From Streptococcus merionis DSM 19192 (GTDB lineage Bacteria; Bacillota; Bacilli; Lactobacillales; Streptococcaceae), in NCBI RefSeq assembly GCF_000380085.1, contig NZ_KB904539.1:1-64000 (forward strand): DNA of 64,000 nucleotides, written 5' to 3'. A program made the position numbers and the translations under genes. Numbering within the stretch: position 1 is the stretch's first letter; every line of letters starts with the position of its first letter. Of the stretch, positions 37,615 through 46,861 are shown one piece after another. The notes below the pieces were generated by a model, which saw nothing but the letters and a program-made list of their open reading frames with translations, searched no databases and was not told the DNA's origin.

Positions 37615-38048
37615 AGGAATTACCTCACCTTCTTTTTTTCTTTAGTATACTCTTTTTAAAATAAAAGTGCAAGAAGTGGTGGATGAAACGTTTAAATACT
37701 CTTTGGTTAGCAGTAAACAACGAAATACTTTGGATTAATATACAAAAACGCACATTGTCAATTATAGTTTTAAATGGGAACTCTGCCTATTTTACTTTGG
37801 CTAGATTTCTGATCCTCTTTTGATAAGGGACTTCTAATTGCTTTATTATTCAGATGTCATTTGGGATGTCGTTTGAGGGCTGGTTGGTCAGGTGAAGGGA
37901 GCTATTCGTTTGGTATATATCTGTGGCCATTATCAAGGAGAACTCTTATATCAAAGAGAGAACGAAGGATTTTATATCCAAAGTCTTATAAGGTTCGTAA
38001 AAACAGTGATAAGTAGCTCGTTTTTTTGAAAATAGAGGCTGTTTTTGT
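37615..38048. other. Intergenic region upstream of folD
   Basis: No gene is supported. The region is AT-rich, without a clear hairpin repeat; it ends in the folD promoter. Confidence 0.4.
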
Positions 38049-38054
38049 TATAAT
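38046..38054 (+). promoter_or_regulatory. Extended -10 promoter of folD
   Basis: TTGT-TATAAT forms an extended -10 about 32 bases upstream of the chosen folD start. Confidence 0.6.
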
Positions 38055-38085
38055 CAAAAAAATGAAAAGAATTGAGAAGCAATCT

Positions 38086-38946
38086 ATGGTTTTGATTGAT
38101 GGAAAAGCTCTAGCAGTGAAAATACAGGGAAAATTGGCTGAAAAAGTAGCCCGTTTAAAAGAAGAAAAGGGTGTGGTGCCTGGGCTAGTCGTGATTTTAG
38201 TCGGTGAGGATCCAGCTAGTCAAGTCTATGTCAGAAATAAGGAGCGCTCTGCTTTAGCGGCCGGCTTTAGGAGTGAGGTAGTGCGCGTGCCAGCTACGAT
38301 TAGTCAGGAGGAGTTGCTGGCCCTAGTTGAGCGCTATATTCAGGATGCGTCATGGCACGGGATTTTAGTGCAACTGCCCTTGCCACAGCATATTGATGAA
38401 GAAGCTATTTTGCACGCTATTGATCCCAAAAAAGATGTTGATGGGTTTCATCCGACCAATATGGGTAAGCTCTGGAGTGGGCATGCGGTCATGATTCCAT
38501 CTACGCCAGCAGGTATTATGGAGATGTTTAAGGAATATGAGATTGCCTTAGCTGGAAAACGTGCGGTTGTTATTGGACGCTCCAATATCGTTGGCAAACC
38601 GATGGCTCAAATGTTACTAGATGCGAATGCGACGGTGACGATTGCCCATTCGCAAACACAGAATTTGGCAGAATTAGCTAAGACTGCTGATATCTTGGTT
38701 GTGGCCATTGGACGCGGGCATTTCGTGACAAAGGATTTTGTTAAGCCAGGTGCGGTTGTCATTGATGTGGGTATGAACCGTGATGCAAATGGCAAGTTAA
38801 TCGGAGATGTGGCTTTTGATGAGGTCAAGGATGTGGCGAGCTATATCACACCAGTGCCAGGAGGGGTTGGTCCGATGACCATTACCATGCTTTTGGAGCA
38901 GACCTACCAAGCCTGTCTTTTAGCAGGTGAGGCTGGTAGTCAGTAG
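38086..38946 (+). CDS. folD: Bifunctional methylenetetrahydrofolate dehydrogenase/cyclohydrolase
   Basis: FolD interconverts 5,10-methylene- and 10-formyl-tetrahydrofolate through the methenyl form with NADP. The 286-residue protein has the motif [14 protein letters not shown], with the catalytic Lys after Tyr, the signature [10 protein letters not shown], the Rossmann-like [14 protein letters not shown] and the C-terminal [11 protein letters not shown] start at the ATG at 38086, which gives the normal N-terminus [10 protein letters not shown]; longer frames begin at or before the promoter. Confidence 0.96.
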   Translation: MVLIDGKALAVKIQGKLAEKVARLKEEKGVVPGLVVILVGEDPASQVYVRNKERSALAAGFRSEVVRVPATISQEELLALVERYIQDASWHGILVQLPLPQHIDEEAILHAIDPKKDVDGFHPTNMGKLWSGHAVMIPSTPAGIMEMFKEYEIALAGKRAVVIGRSNIVGKPMAQMLLDANATVTIAHSQTQNLAELAKTADILVVAIGRGHFVTKDFVKPGAVVIDVGMNRDANGKLIGDVAFDEVKDVASYITPVPGGVGPMTITMLLEQTYQACLLAGEAGSQ

Positions 38947-38985
38947 CCCTTGTTAATCAACTAACCGTCTAAAGGAGTCTAAACG

Positions 38986-39372
38986 ATGCTATATAGAGAA
39001 ATTCAAGATTCAGATATTGAAAGATTAGAAGAACTTTATCAAAAGGAAAAATGGACGAGTTTTAAGAGCCACATGATTCAGTCTTTGAAAGATAAGTCAC
39101 ACTGGGTGATTGCTGAGGAAGATGGGAATATTTGCGGTTTTGCAAGGTATATAACAGATGGCGTATTGACTGTTTATCTGTGTGAATTGATCGTGGCGAC
39201 TGATTTTCGACAACAAGGGATTGGCCGCTCGCTTATTCAGGAAATCTTCAGCAGACATGTTGGTCTTAGAATAGACTTGGCGTCATTTAATGATGATTTT
39301 TATGACAGGCTAAGTTTTAGAAAAATAGGGAGCGCCTATCGAAATTATGGTGAAAGAAATACAGACAGTTGA
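38986..39372 (+). CDS. GNAT-family N-acetyltransferase
   Basis: The 128-residue protein has a GNAT fold with the acetyl-CoA-binding motif A as ELIVATDFRQQGIGRSLIQE (Q/RxxGxG/A as RQQGIG). The acceptor substrate cannot be predicted. It is preceded by AAAGGAG, and its last 26 bases overlap the start of the NAD(P)H-hydrate dehydratase gene, which suggests coupled translation. Confidence 0.87.
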   Translation: MLYREIQDSDIERLEELYQKEKWTSFKSHMIQSLKDKSHWVIAEEDGNICGFARYITDGVLTVYLCELIVATDFRQQGIGRSLIQEIFSRHVGLRIDLASFNDDFYDRLSFRKIGSAYRNYGERNTDS

Positions 39373-40201
39373 TGTGAATCTCATTCGCAAGGTCATTCTT
39401 CCTAGGTCTCTTCATAGCCACAAGGGGAATTATGGCCGTGTACTTCTCATTGGGGGTTGCTATCCCTATGGTGGTGCGATTCTCATGGCTGCAAGGTCCT
39501 GTGTCTACAGCGGAGCAGGACTTGTGACGGTCGCGACAGAACGGGATAATATAACAGCTCTGCATGCTCAGTTGCCAGAGGCTATGGCTTTTGATATAGA
39601 GGAGTGCCCTCTTCTTGAAGCGCAGTTGGCTGGTGCTGAAGTTATTGTGATCGGCCCAGGACTGGGTGAATCTGACTTGGCTAGGGAAGTTTTTACATCA
39701 GTTCTCAGCGCTGTTAGGTCATCTCAGGTCCTTATCATTGATGGCTCTGCACTAACGCTTTTAGCTGAGAAATTGGACTTGGTTAACAGCTTTGCCGGGC
39801 AGATGATCCTCACGCCACACCAGAAAGAATGGGAACGACTGAGTGGCCTAGCAGTAGAAGACCAGTTAGTAGAAGCGAATTTACAGGCTTTGAAGCAGTT
39901 TCCACAAGGGAGTATTCTCATTGCCAAGCGCTATCAGACCCAAATCTTGCAATTAGGACAAACGCCTAGGCAAATCACGATCGGTGGTCCCTATCAGGCG
40001 ACAGGTGGCATGGGAGACACTTTAGCAGGGATGATTGCGGGTTTTGTGGGGCAATTTAAGAATGATAGATTAGATGCGGTGTCCGCAGCGGTTTATGCCC
40101 ATTCGGCTATTGCTCGAGAGCTTAGTCAGACCAACTATGTGACGCTACCTAGTCAGATTGCGGAGCAAATTCCTGTCTTTATGCGCAGCATTTTGCCTTA
40201 A
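39347..40201 (+). CDS. nnrD: ADP/ATP-dependent NAD(P)H-hydrate dehydratase
   Basis: This 284-residue ribokinase-fold enzyme repairs hydrated NAD(P)H. It has the family features HKGNYGRVLLIGGCYPYGGAI, VIGPGLGES, LTPHQKEWERLSG and the C-terminal catalytic ATGGMGDTLAGMIAGF with the conserved Asp. The N-terminal epimerase domain found in fused NNR proteins is absent, as is common in Firmicutes. The start overlaps the upstream GNAT gene, so an internal start cannot be excluded, but the N-terminus aligns with the family. Confidence 0.92.
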   Translation: MVKEIQTVDVNLIRKVILPRSLHSHKGNYGRVLLIGGCYPYGGAILMAARSCVYSGAGLVTVATERDNITALHAQLPEAMAFDIEECPLLEAQLAGAEVIVIGPGLGESDLAREVFTSVLSAVRSSQVLIIDGSALTLLAEKLDLVNSFAGQMILTPHQKEWERLSGLAVEDQLVEANLQALKQFPQGSILIAKRYQTQILQLGQTPRQITIGGPYQATGGMGDTLAGMIAGFVGQFKNDRLDAVSAAVYAHSAIARELSQTNYVTLPSQIAEQIPVFMRSILP

Positions 40202-40214
40202 AGTGAGAAAAAAC

Positions 40215-40243
40215 TTGATTAATTCAGCTGGTCATGGTATACT
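40215..40243 (+). promoter_or_regulatory. Promoter of tRNA-Ser
   Basis: TTGATT, a 17-base spacer and TATACT end 12 bases before the tRNA 5' end. Confidence 0.8.
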
Positions 40244-40255
40244 GTTACCTAGTTT

Positions 40256-40343
40256 GGAGAATTACTCAAGTGGCTTAAGAGGCCACCTTGGAAAGGTGGT
40301 AGGTCGTGTAAGCGGTGCGTGGGTTCGAATCCCATGTTCTCCT
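40256..40343 (+). tRNA. tRNA-Ser (anticodon GGA)
   Basis: The acceptor arm GGAGAAT pairs with GTTCTCC (one T-G wobble). The anticodon stem CCACC/GGTGG holds the loop TTGGAAA with anticodon GGA. A long variable arm (TAGGTCGTGTAAGCGGTGCG) marks a class II tRNA, and the T-arm reads GTGGG-TTCGAAT-CCCAT. No CCA is encoded. The base after the acceptor stem (discriminator) is T, where G is usual for serine tRNAs. Confidence 0.93.
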
Positions 40344-40352
40344 TAAGATTAA

Positions 40353-40372
40353 AAGGATCAGGCTAAAAGCCT
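40353..40372. other. Hairpin downstream of tRNA-Ser
   Basis: ATCAGGCT pairs with AGCCTGAT around AAA, but no T-run follows. It may protect or help release the tRNA transcript. Confidence 0.4.
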
Positions 40373-40562
40373 GATTACGTGATTTCCCCTGATAAACTAG
40401 CTGGCTACTATTGTTAGGTCTAAGAGCTGTACTCCCAGCTCAGTACCTTGGATTTAAGGCTGGCTTTTTTGCTACTCATCGGTCGTATTTCAGCCCCAAT
40501 CTCTTTAAAAGGCATAAAGTATCTTACTTGTGAATGCAGGTTTTAAACTAGTAAAATTTAAG

Positions 40563-40591
40563 GTTGAGACACTTTTTGTCCCAACTTTTTT
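40563..40591 (+). terminator. Terminator-like hairpin in the tRNA-xseA gap
   Basis: GTTGAGACA pairs with TGTCCCAAC, followed by six Ts. It is related in sequence to the GGAC-type repeat hairpins elsewhere in the window. Confidence 0.65.
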
Positions 40592-40982
40592 GTGTTTTTA
40601 GGCAGGCTAAATGTAGTAAGAGAACCACTGTTAGATTTTTTGAAAGCATTCTGAAGTAGCAAAAATCAGTTATAAGTCAAAGAAAAATAACTTTTTTGAT
40701 AATTTGTGCTGATGAAAATGTCTTTTGCCTCCTTATATTAAAGGGCCTTGTTCAATTCTTTATCTTAATTTTTAAGGAAAAGGTTAGGTATTTGGAGAGG
40801 CTTTTTGGTATAATAATGATTAGTGAAACAAAATTCTGTAACATGGGCTAAAAAGCTAGATCGAGTTTAGAATGGCTAGGACGGTAGCCTTCTGGATTTT
40901 TTTCGAATTCATCTGTGAAAATCCTAGCTGCCCTGGCTGGGGTGCGTTTATGGGACTTGGGTAAGGTATAAGTCTCGTTTCG

Positions 40983-41142
40983 TTTATAGTTTGAACAGAT
41001 TGACGCAGTAGTTGTCTGGTTTGTAGAGCGAGTCCGGAACAAAAGGCACTCCCATCTTCTGTATTTTTTGTTTAGTGGCAAGACGCAGTGGTTGAGTGGG
41101 CTCTAATACATTGATAAATCAAATTTTAGAGCCCTACTCAAC
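40983..41142. repeat. 160-bp dispersed intergenic repeat, copy 2 (ends in module-A hairpin)
   Basis: It differs from 2770-2929 at three of 160 positions by my reading and ends in the same GTTGAGTGGGCTCTAA/TTAGAGCCCTACTCAAC hairpin. It is followed directly by the module-D array upstream of xseA. A fragment resembling the start of module D also precedes it (40842-40868). Confidence 0.85.
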
Positions 41143-41171
41143 GGTTCGCTGTCTCACTCCCTGACTTACCG

Positions 41172-41550
41172 CCATTTTTCAACGCTTTTCTTGACGGGCT
41201 TTGTATCTTACAACTGAATTCGGCCTAAAATCCTCGATAAAATTCGAAAACCTCCTCAAGTCCAAAGACTTGTCGTCTGTCTTCTCATTTTTCATCAGAT
41301 TTTTTCACGGCCTTATATCTTAATCAACTGAACACGGGCTAAAAGCTCGGAAAAATGATAAATCTTCCTAGAGTGAAGACACTCATTGTCAGATTTCCTA
41401 TTTTTCAGTCGCTTTTTATACGCCCTTTGTATCTTAAATAACTGGACACGCCCTAAAAAGCTTGATAAAATTCAAAAATTTCCTAGAGTGTCTACACTCT
41501 TCGTCAATTTTTTCATTTTCCGTCGCTTTTCTAAACGGGCTTTGTATCTT
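41172..41550. repeat. Tandem array of 114-bp module-D structured repeats upstream of xseA
   Basis: One partial copy (41172-41210) and three near-full copies (starting 41212, 41326 and 41440; period exactly 114) end 15 bases before the xseA ATG. Each full copy runs from AACTG..ACGG/GC to TATCTT and can fold into a long hairpin. The tip stems are CAAGTC/GACTTG (41257-41272), GAGTG/CACTC (41371-41384) and GAGTG/CACTC (41486-41499). The basal stem is AAAATC/GATTTT in the first copy and AAAAGC/GCTTTT in the others. Sequence between copies has drifted while pairing is retained. Confidence 0.8.
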
Positions 41551-41565
41551 GAATAAGGAGGGACG

Positions 41566-42909
41566 ATGACTGAGTATCTGACGGTGTCGCACCTAACTAA
41601 GTATTTGAAATTAAAGTTTGACAAGGATCCTTATCTGGCTCGCGTCTATTTGACTGGTCAAGTCTCCAACTTTCGTAAGCGCCCCAACCACCAGTACTTT
41701 TCGCTTAAGGACGAAGGGGCTGTGATCCAGGCTACTATTTGGGGTGGAATTTATCAAAAATTGGGCTTTGAACTGGAAGAAGGGATGAAAATCAATGTGG
41801 TTGGTAGAGTACAGCTCTATGAACCGAGCGGCTCCTACTCCATTATCATCGAAAGGGCTGAGCCAGATGGCTTAGGTGCTTTAGCGGTTCAATTTGAACA
41901 GCTAAAGAAGCGTTTGGGTGATGAAGGATTATTTAAGGCCGAGTGGAAACAAGCTCTCCCTCAGTTTGTCAGGAAGATCGGAGTTATTACTAGTCCAAGT
42001 GGAGCTGTTATTCGGGATATTATCACCACAGTCAGTCGTCGTTTTCCTGGCGTGGAAATCTTGCTTTATCCGACAGTTGTTCAGGGCGCTGGTGCAGCAC
42101 CAGCTATCGTTGCCAATATCCAAAAGGCTAATAACAGAGGAGATTTAGATCTCCTGATCGTTGGTCGTGGGGGCGGTTCTATCGAGGATCTTTGGGCTTT
42201 TAATGAAGAAAGCGTTGTGCGGGCCATTTTCGAGTCTCGTCTGCCAATCATTTCGTCTGTAGGACACGAGACGGACACAACCTTAGCAGACTTCGTCGCA
42301 GACCGCCGAGCCGCAACGCCTACGGCTGCGGCTGAGCTGGCGACACCAGTGACCAAGGCGGATTTGCTTAATCATCTCCGTCAGCAACAAAACAGACTTT
42401 ACACGGCATCACTCAACCGCCTACGTTTTTATCAAGAACGTCTGCGCAAGCTGAGCCAATCGGTTATTTTTCGTCAGCCAGAACGGCTTTACGACGGCTA
42501 CCTGCAAAAGCTAGATCATCTGACCGATAAGCTCCAGCAGAATATGCAAAAAGCTTACCAGCTGAATCAACAGGCTCTGCGTCTTTTGCAAGAACGGTTA
42601 AAAGCGCAGCGTTTGGATCAAGAAATAAAACGCCAGCAGGTCAATTTACAGCAACAGACGCGTTTGCTCAAGAGTAACATGGCTATCCTTTATGACAATA
42701 AAATGAATAAAGTCAAACAACTCAGTGAGGCTATGCTCATGCTGGATACGAATCGAATTGTAGCCAGAGGCTATGCCATGGTTTATCAAAAAGGGCGCGT
42801 TGTTGAGAGTGTTAAGGGAGTTGCAATCGGCTCTCAGGCTACCATCCAGATGCGGGATGGTCAGATAGAAGTTGAGGTGAAAGATGTCAAAGACGAAAAA
42901 AACATTTGA
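41566..42909 (+). CDS. xseA: Exodeoxyribonuclease VII large subunit
   Basis: XseA is the catalytic chain of exonuclease VII, which degrades single-stranded DNA to oligonucleotides. The 447-residue protein has an N-terminal OB-fold ([23 protein letters not shown]), the catalytic domain with [10 protein letters not shown] and [14 protein letters not shown], a [14 protein letters not shown] region, and a long coiled-coil C-terminal half. AAGGAGGG precedes the ATG. The leader carries the module-D repeat array. It overlaps xseB by 26 bases. Confidence 0.96.
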   Translation: MTEYLTVSHLTKYLKLKFDKDPYLARVYLTGQVSNFRKRPNHQYFSLKDEGAVIQATIWGGIYQKLGFELEEGMKINVVGRVQLYEPSGSYSIIIERAEPDGLGALAVQFEQLKKRLGDEGLFKAEWKQALPQFVRKIGVITSPSGAVIRDIITTVSRRFPGVEILLYPTVVQGAGAAPAIVANIQKANNRGDLDLLIVGRGGGSIEDLWAFNEESVVRAIFESRLPIISSVGHETDTTLADFVADRRAATPTAAAELATPVTKADLLNHLRQQQNRLYTASLNRLRFYQERLRKLSQSVIFRQPERLYDGYLQKLDHLTDKLQQNMQKAYQLNQQALRLLQERLKAQRLDQEIKRQQVNLQQQTRLLKSNMAILYDNKMNKVKQLSEAMLMLDTNRIVARGYAMVYQKGRVVESVKGVAIGSQATIQMRDGQIEVEVKDVKDEKNI

Positions 42910-43102
42910 AGATAATTTAGCAGAATTGGAGACCATCGTGGGTCGTCTAGAGTCAGGTGATATTGCTTTGGAAGAGGCCTTGTCTGAATTCCAAAAGGGG
43001 ATGGTCCTCTCCAAGGAACTCCAAGCAACATTAGCCAAGGCAGAAGAAACCTTGGTCAAGGTCATGCAAGAAGATGGAACAGAAGTAGAATTTAATGGAT
43101 AG
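42884..43102 (+). CDS. xseB: Exodeoxyribonuclease VII small subunit
   Basis: The 72-residue helical partner of XseA has the family core [33 protein letters not shown]. Several copies bind each XseA coiled coil. It overlaps xseA at its start and ispA at its end, so all three are tightly coupled. Confidence 0.95.
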   Translation: MSKTKKTFEDNLAELETIVGRLESGDIALEEALSEFQKGMVLSKELQATLAKAEETLVKVMQEDGTEVEFNG

Positions 43103-43970
43103 ACAAGGCAAAGTCTCAGGTGTTGAACAAGCTATTCGATCTTATTATGAGGAAGCACAGGTGGCAGAGCGTCTCGTTGAGGCGGTTCTCTACTCTGTCA
43201 ATGCAGGTGGTAAACGCATTCGCCCACTCTTTTTCTTGGAGATGGTCGAAGCTCTGGGACAGACGTTGACTCAGGCTCATTTTCAGGTAGCGGCAAGTGT
43301 GGAGATGATTCATACAGGTAGCCTTATTCACGATGATCTGCCGGCCATGGACAATGACGACTACCGCAGAGGGCGTTTGACCAATCACAAGCAGTTTGAT
43401 GAGGCAACAGCTATTTTGGCGGGCGACAGTCTCTTTTTGGATCCATTTGGTCTTATTGCCCGTGCTGATTTTCCAGCAGAAATACGAATTAATCTAGTGC
43501 AGGAACTGTCTGACAGCTCTGGGACATATGGCATGGTGGCTGGACAGACTTTGGATATGATGTCTGAGGGCAAATTGATTGACCTTGAGAGCTTACAGAC
43601 CATTCACGCCAATAAGACAGGTAAGCTTTTGACCTTTTCTTTCGTGGCAGCTGGTCTTGTGGCGGAGGTTTCTACGGACGTCTTGACCAAATTGCGTCAG
43701 GTTGGAGAACTAGTCGGACTAGCCTTTCAGGTGCGCGATGATATTTTGGATCTTACGGCTGACTTTGAGGATCTCGGAAAAACCCCGCAGAAGGATCTCT
43801 TGGCGGAGAAGTCGACCTACCCTGCCTTACTTGGTTTAGTAGAATCACAGCAGTTCTTGAATCATACCTTGGATCAAGTTCAGAATTTGCTCAAGGAAAT
43901 TGCTGAAAAATGCCCGTTTCAGGCAAAGCAGGTCGGTCAATTGATAGAAAGTTTACGATTAAATGGCTAA
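43095..43970 (+). CDS. ispA: Farnesyl/geranyl diphosphate synthase (polyprenyl synthetase)
   Basis: The 291-residue trans-isoprenyl diphosphate synthase makes farnesyl diphosphate, which feeds undecaprenyl phosphate synthesis. It has GGKRIRP, the first Asp-rich motif [15 protein letters not shown], and the second motif [12 protein letters not shown]. Residues upstream of the first Asp motif ([12 protein letters not shown]) fit short-chain C15 synthases, though product length cannot be fixed by eye. It overlaps xseB by 8 and tlyA by 8 bases. Confidence 0.94.
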   Translation: MDRQGKVSGVEQAIRSYYEEAQVAERLVEAVLYSVNAGGKRIRPLFFLEMVEALGQTLTQAHFQVAASVEMIHTGSLIHDDLPAMDNDDYRRGRLTNHKQFDEATAILAGDSLFLDPFGLIARADFPAEIRINLVQELSDSSGTYGMVAGQTLDMMSEGKLIDLESLQTIHANKTGKLLTFSFVAAGLVAEVSTDVLTKLRQVGELVGLAFQVRDDILDLTADFEDLGKTPQKDLLAEKSTYPALLGLVESQQFLNHTLDQVQNLLKEIAEKCPFQAKQVGQLIESLRLNG

Positions 43971-44781
43971 AGAGCGTGTAGATGTCCTGGCGCATCGTCA
44001 GGGACTTTTTGAAACCAGAGAGCAGGCTAAGCGTGGGGTCATGGCAGGTCTTGTCATTGCCAGTGTCAATGGTCACCGCTATGACAAGCCTGGTGAGAAG
44101 ATTGACGAAGACACTGAGCTTAAACTCAAGGGTGAAAAGCTCAAGTACGTCAGCCGAGGTGGCCTCAAACTTGAAAAGGCCCTTGCGCAATTTGGGATTT
44201 CAGTGGCAGAACAATTGACTTTGGATATTGGAGCGTCAACAGGTGGTTTTACCGATGTCATGCTCCAGGCTGGAGCTAAGATGGTCTACGCGGTTGACGT
44301 AGGGACTAATCAGTTAGCTTGGAAGTTGCGTCAGGATCCGCGAGTGATTAGCATGGAACAGTACAATTTTCGCCATGCTAAATTAGATGATTTTCCATAT
44401 GGACAGCCGATGTTTGCGTCAATTGACGTGAGTTTTATCTCGCTCAGCCTGATTTTGCCAGCACTAACGCAGATTTTGGCAGATGACGGTCAGGTTGTTG
44501 CCTTGATTAAACCTCAGTTTGAGGCAGGACGCGAGCAAATAGGCAAAAACGGCATTGTCAAGGATAAAAAAGTGCATTTGCAGGTGTTAGAAAATGTGTC
44601 TACTTTTGCTCTTGAGTCGGGCTTTTCTGTCCAAAACTTAGATTTTTCACCGATCCAAGGTGGTCATGGAAATATTGAGTATCTAGCTCATTTGCAAAAA
44701 AGCAAGGCACAGGAAATGGCTTACAGTCAGTCTCTGGCTGAGCTTGTGGAGCAATCACATCAGGAGTTTAAGCATGAATAA
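43963..44781 (+). CDS. tlyA: TlyA family RNA 2'-O-methyltransferase / S4-domain protein
   Basis: The 272-residue protein has an N-terminal S4 RNA-binding domain (RVDVLAHRQGLFETREQAKRGVMAG) and a C-terminal FtsJ-like SAM methyltransferase domain (LDIGASTGGFTDVMLQAGA). Family members methylate rRNA ribose and were once annotated as haemolysins. It is part of the xseA-recN operon; its end overlaps the argR start by 8 bases. Confidence 0.93.
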   Translation: MAKERVDVLAHRQGLFETREQAKRGVMAGLVIASVNGHRYDKPGEKIDEDTELKLKGEKLKYVSRGGLKLEKALAQFGISVAEQLTLDIGASTGGFTDVMLQAGAKMVYAVDVGTNQLAWKLRQDPRVISMEQYNFRHAKLDDFPYGQPMFASIDVSFISLSLILPALTQILADDGQVVALIKPQFEAGREQIGKNGIVKDKKVHLQVLENVSTFALESGFSVQNLDFSPIQGGHGNIEYLAHLQKSKAQEMAYSQSLAELVEQSHQEFKHE

Positions 44782-45202
44782 AAAGGAACGTTTGCAGATT
44801 ATCAGCGATTTGATCAGTGAGAATGCGATTGATACCCAAGAGGAGATTGTCACACGTTTGCAAGCAATTGGCATTAAGGCCACCCAAGCGACCGTTTCGC
44901 GAGACATTAAGACTCTAGGGATTGTAAAGGTGCCGTCTGAGTCGGGCTATATCTATGATCTGCCTCACTCACGGAAACGTAAGATTAGACCGCAAAAGAA
45001 GTACCTTCGCGATTTTGCGGTTCAGGCACCATTTATCCATCTCAAAGTTGAGCCGGGGACAAGTGCTGTTGTCAAACGTCAGCTGTCTGAGCAATTGCCT
45101 GATCAACTCTTCAGTGTAATAGCCGATGATGATAGTATCCTGATGGTGGTCAAAGAAGGTGCAGCGATTGAAGACGTTCTTGCTAAAGTCAAGGAGATTT
45201 AG
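44774..45202 (+). CDS. argR: ArgR-family transcriptional regulator
   Basis: The 142-residue protein has the winged-helix DNA-binding domain of arginine repressors (residues 1-70, with TQEEIVTRLQAIGIKATQATVSRDIKTLGIVKV) and the C-terminal oligomerisation and arginine-binding domain. I use the ATG at 44774, behind CAGGAG, giving MNKKERLQIISDLI. Streptococci often carry several ArgR/AhrC paralogues; this one, linked to recN and tlyA, may have a role beyond arginine genes. It ends one base before recN. Confidence 0.92.
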   Translation: MNKKERLQIISDLISENAIDTQEEIVTRLQAIGIKATQATVSRDIKTLGIVKVPSESGYIYDLPHSRKRKIRPQKKYLRDFAVQAPFIHLKVEPGTSAVVKRQLSEQLPDQLFSVIADDDSILMVVKEGAAIEDVLAKVKEI

Positions 45203-46861
45203 ATGTTACTAGCTGTTTCGATTAAGAATTTTGCAATCATTGAGCAAATTTCATTGGACTTCCAGACTGGTATGACTGTTTTGACTGGAGAGACCGGTGC
45301 TGGGAAGTCCATTATCATTGATGCCATGAATATGATGTTAGGAGCGCGAGCAACGACTGATGCCATTCGACATGGAGCTACTAAGGCTGAAATCGAAGGG
45401 CTCTTTTCGCTGGAAAAAAGCTCTGCCATTGACAAAATCTTGGAAGAGCAAGGCATTGAGGTTTCAAACGAGTTGATTATCCGACGGGAAATTTTTCAAA
45501 ATGGCCGGAGTGTTAGTCGTATCAATGGCCAAATGGTCAATCTGACGGTTTTGAGAGCGGTCGGGCAGCACCTAGTTGACATTCATGGTCAGCATGATCA
45601 GGAGGAGCTGATGAAGACACAGTCCCACATCAGCATGCTGGATCAGTTTGGAGATGAAGGATTTCAGGCACAAAAAGCTCAGTATGAAGAAACTTTTGAG
45701 CATTATCGTGTCCTGCGCCGTCAGGTTCTGACCCAGCAAAAAAATGAGCAAGAAAACAAGGCTCGGATTGAGATGTTACGTTTTCAGCTGGACGAGATTG
45801 AGTCAGCAGAGCTAGAAGCAGGAGAAGACGAGCGTCTTCACAAGGAGCGAGACCGCTTGGTCAACCACAAGAACATCGCAGATACGCTGGCTAATGCTTT
45901 TACCATGCTAGATGATGACGATTTGGGAACCTTGCGAAATTTACGCTCGGCTATGAATGACTTGCAGAGTATCGAAAGCTACGAACCTGACTATAAGAAT
46001 ATGGCAGATCAGGTGGTGGAGAGTTACTATGTTTTGGACGATGTCGGTAAGCGTCTAGGGTCGATTTTAGATAATCTGGACTTTGATGGCAATCGTCTCT
46101 TGCAGGTGGAGAGTCGTCTTGATTTGCTCAATAGTATCACGCGTAAGTATGGCGGGAGTGTTGATGATGTTTTGACGTACTTTCAGAAAATTTCCGAGGA
46201 ATACCAGCTCTTGACCGGCATTTTGCCGGGGCAAGGCGATCTGGAACAGGAGCTCAAGCGTTTGGAAAAAGATCTGATCACGCAGGCTTCGCGTCTTAGT
46301 CAGGCGAGACATGATTTGGCTAAGATATTGGAGGCAGAAATCAAGCAAGAGCTTCGAGATCTCTATATGGAAAAGGCTGAGTTTCAGGTGACCTTTACCA
46401 AGGCTAAGTTTAGTAAGGTTGGCAATGAGCAGGTGGAATTCTATATCTCGACCAACCCTGGTGAGGGCTTCAAACCGCTAGTCAAGGTGGCATCCGGTGG
46501 CGAATTATCCCGTCTTATGCTGGCCATCAAGTCAGCCTTCTCGCGCAAGGAGAATAAGACGAGTATTGTCTTTGACGAGGTGGATACGGGAGTTTCAGGC
46601 CGTGTAGCACAGGCTATTGCCCAGAAAATCTACAAAATCGCTCAAGCTGGTCAAGTCTTAGCTATCTCGCATCTGCCGCAGGTTATCGCTATCGCTGATT
46701 ATCAATTCTTCATCGAAAAAATTTCAGATGAGACCTCAACAGTCTCTCGTGTCCGACTTTTAACGCTTGAGGAGCGCGTGGAAGAAATCGCCAAGATGAT
46801 TGCAGGAGATAGTTTGACTCCAGCAGCGCTTGAACAAGCACGCGTGTTGTTGGAGAAATAA
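45203..46861 (+). CDS. recN: DNA repair protein RecN
   Basis: RecN is an SMC-like ATPase recruited to DNA double-strand breaks. The 552-residue protein has the Walker A motif TGETGAGKS, a long central coiled coil (about 150-370) and the C-terminal ABC signature ASGGELSRLMLA, Walker B SIVFDEVDTGVSG and AISHLPQV. Length is normal. AAGGAG lies 8 bases ahead of the ATG within the argR 3' end. It is the last gene of the operon. Confidence 0.96.
   Translation: MLLAVSIKNFAIIEQISLDFQTGMTVLTGETGAGKSIIIDAMNMMLGARATTDAIRHGATKAEIEGLFSLEKSSAIDKILEEQGIEVSNELIIRREIFQNGRSVSRINGQMVNLTVLRAVGQHLVDIHGQHDQEELMKTQSHISMLDQFGDEGFQAQKAQYEETFEHYRVLRRQVLTQQKNEQENKARIEMLRFQLDEIESAELEAGEDERLHKERDRLVNHKNIADTLANAFTMLDDDDLGTLRNLRSAMNDLQSIESYEPDYKNMADQVVESYYVLDDVGKRLGSILDNLDFDGNRLLQVESRLDLLNSITRKYGGSVDDVLTYFQKISEEYQLLTGILPGQGDLEQELKRLEKDLITQASRLSQARHDLAKILEAEIKQELRDLYMEKAEFQVTFTKAKFSKVGNEQVEFYISTNPGEGFKPLVKVASGGELSRLMLAIKSAFSRKENKTSIVFDEVDTGVSGRVAQAIAQKIYKIAQAGQVLAISHLPQVIAIADYQFFIEKISDETSTVSRVRLLTLEERVEEIAKMIAGDSLTPAALEQARVLLEK

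Noticed and set aside
40158..40346. 62-codon frame overlapping the end of nnrD and the tRNA-Ser gene
   Set aside because: It is an out-of-frame shadow across a clear tRNA gene and its promoter.
40848..41081. Leftward 77-codon frame over the repeat, sharing its start with a 65-codon frame at 2671-2868
   Set aside because: The shared protein sequence comes only from the duplicated 160-bp intergenic repeat; codons are not conserved as a gene and no ribosome binding site is seen.
41172..41550. Tandem direct repeats that could suggest a CRISPR array
   Set aside because: The units are 114 bp with no short-repeat/unique-spacer alternation, the whole unit is repeated and has drifted, and no cas genes are present.
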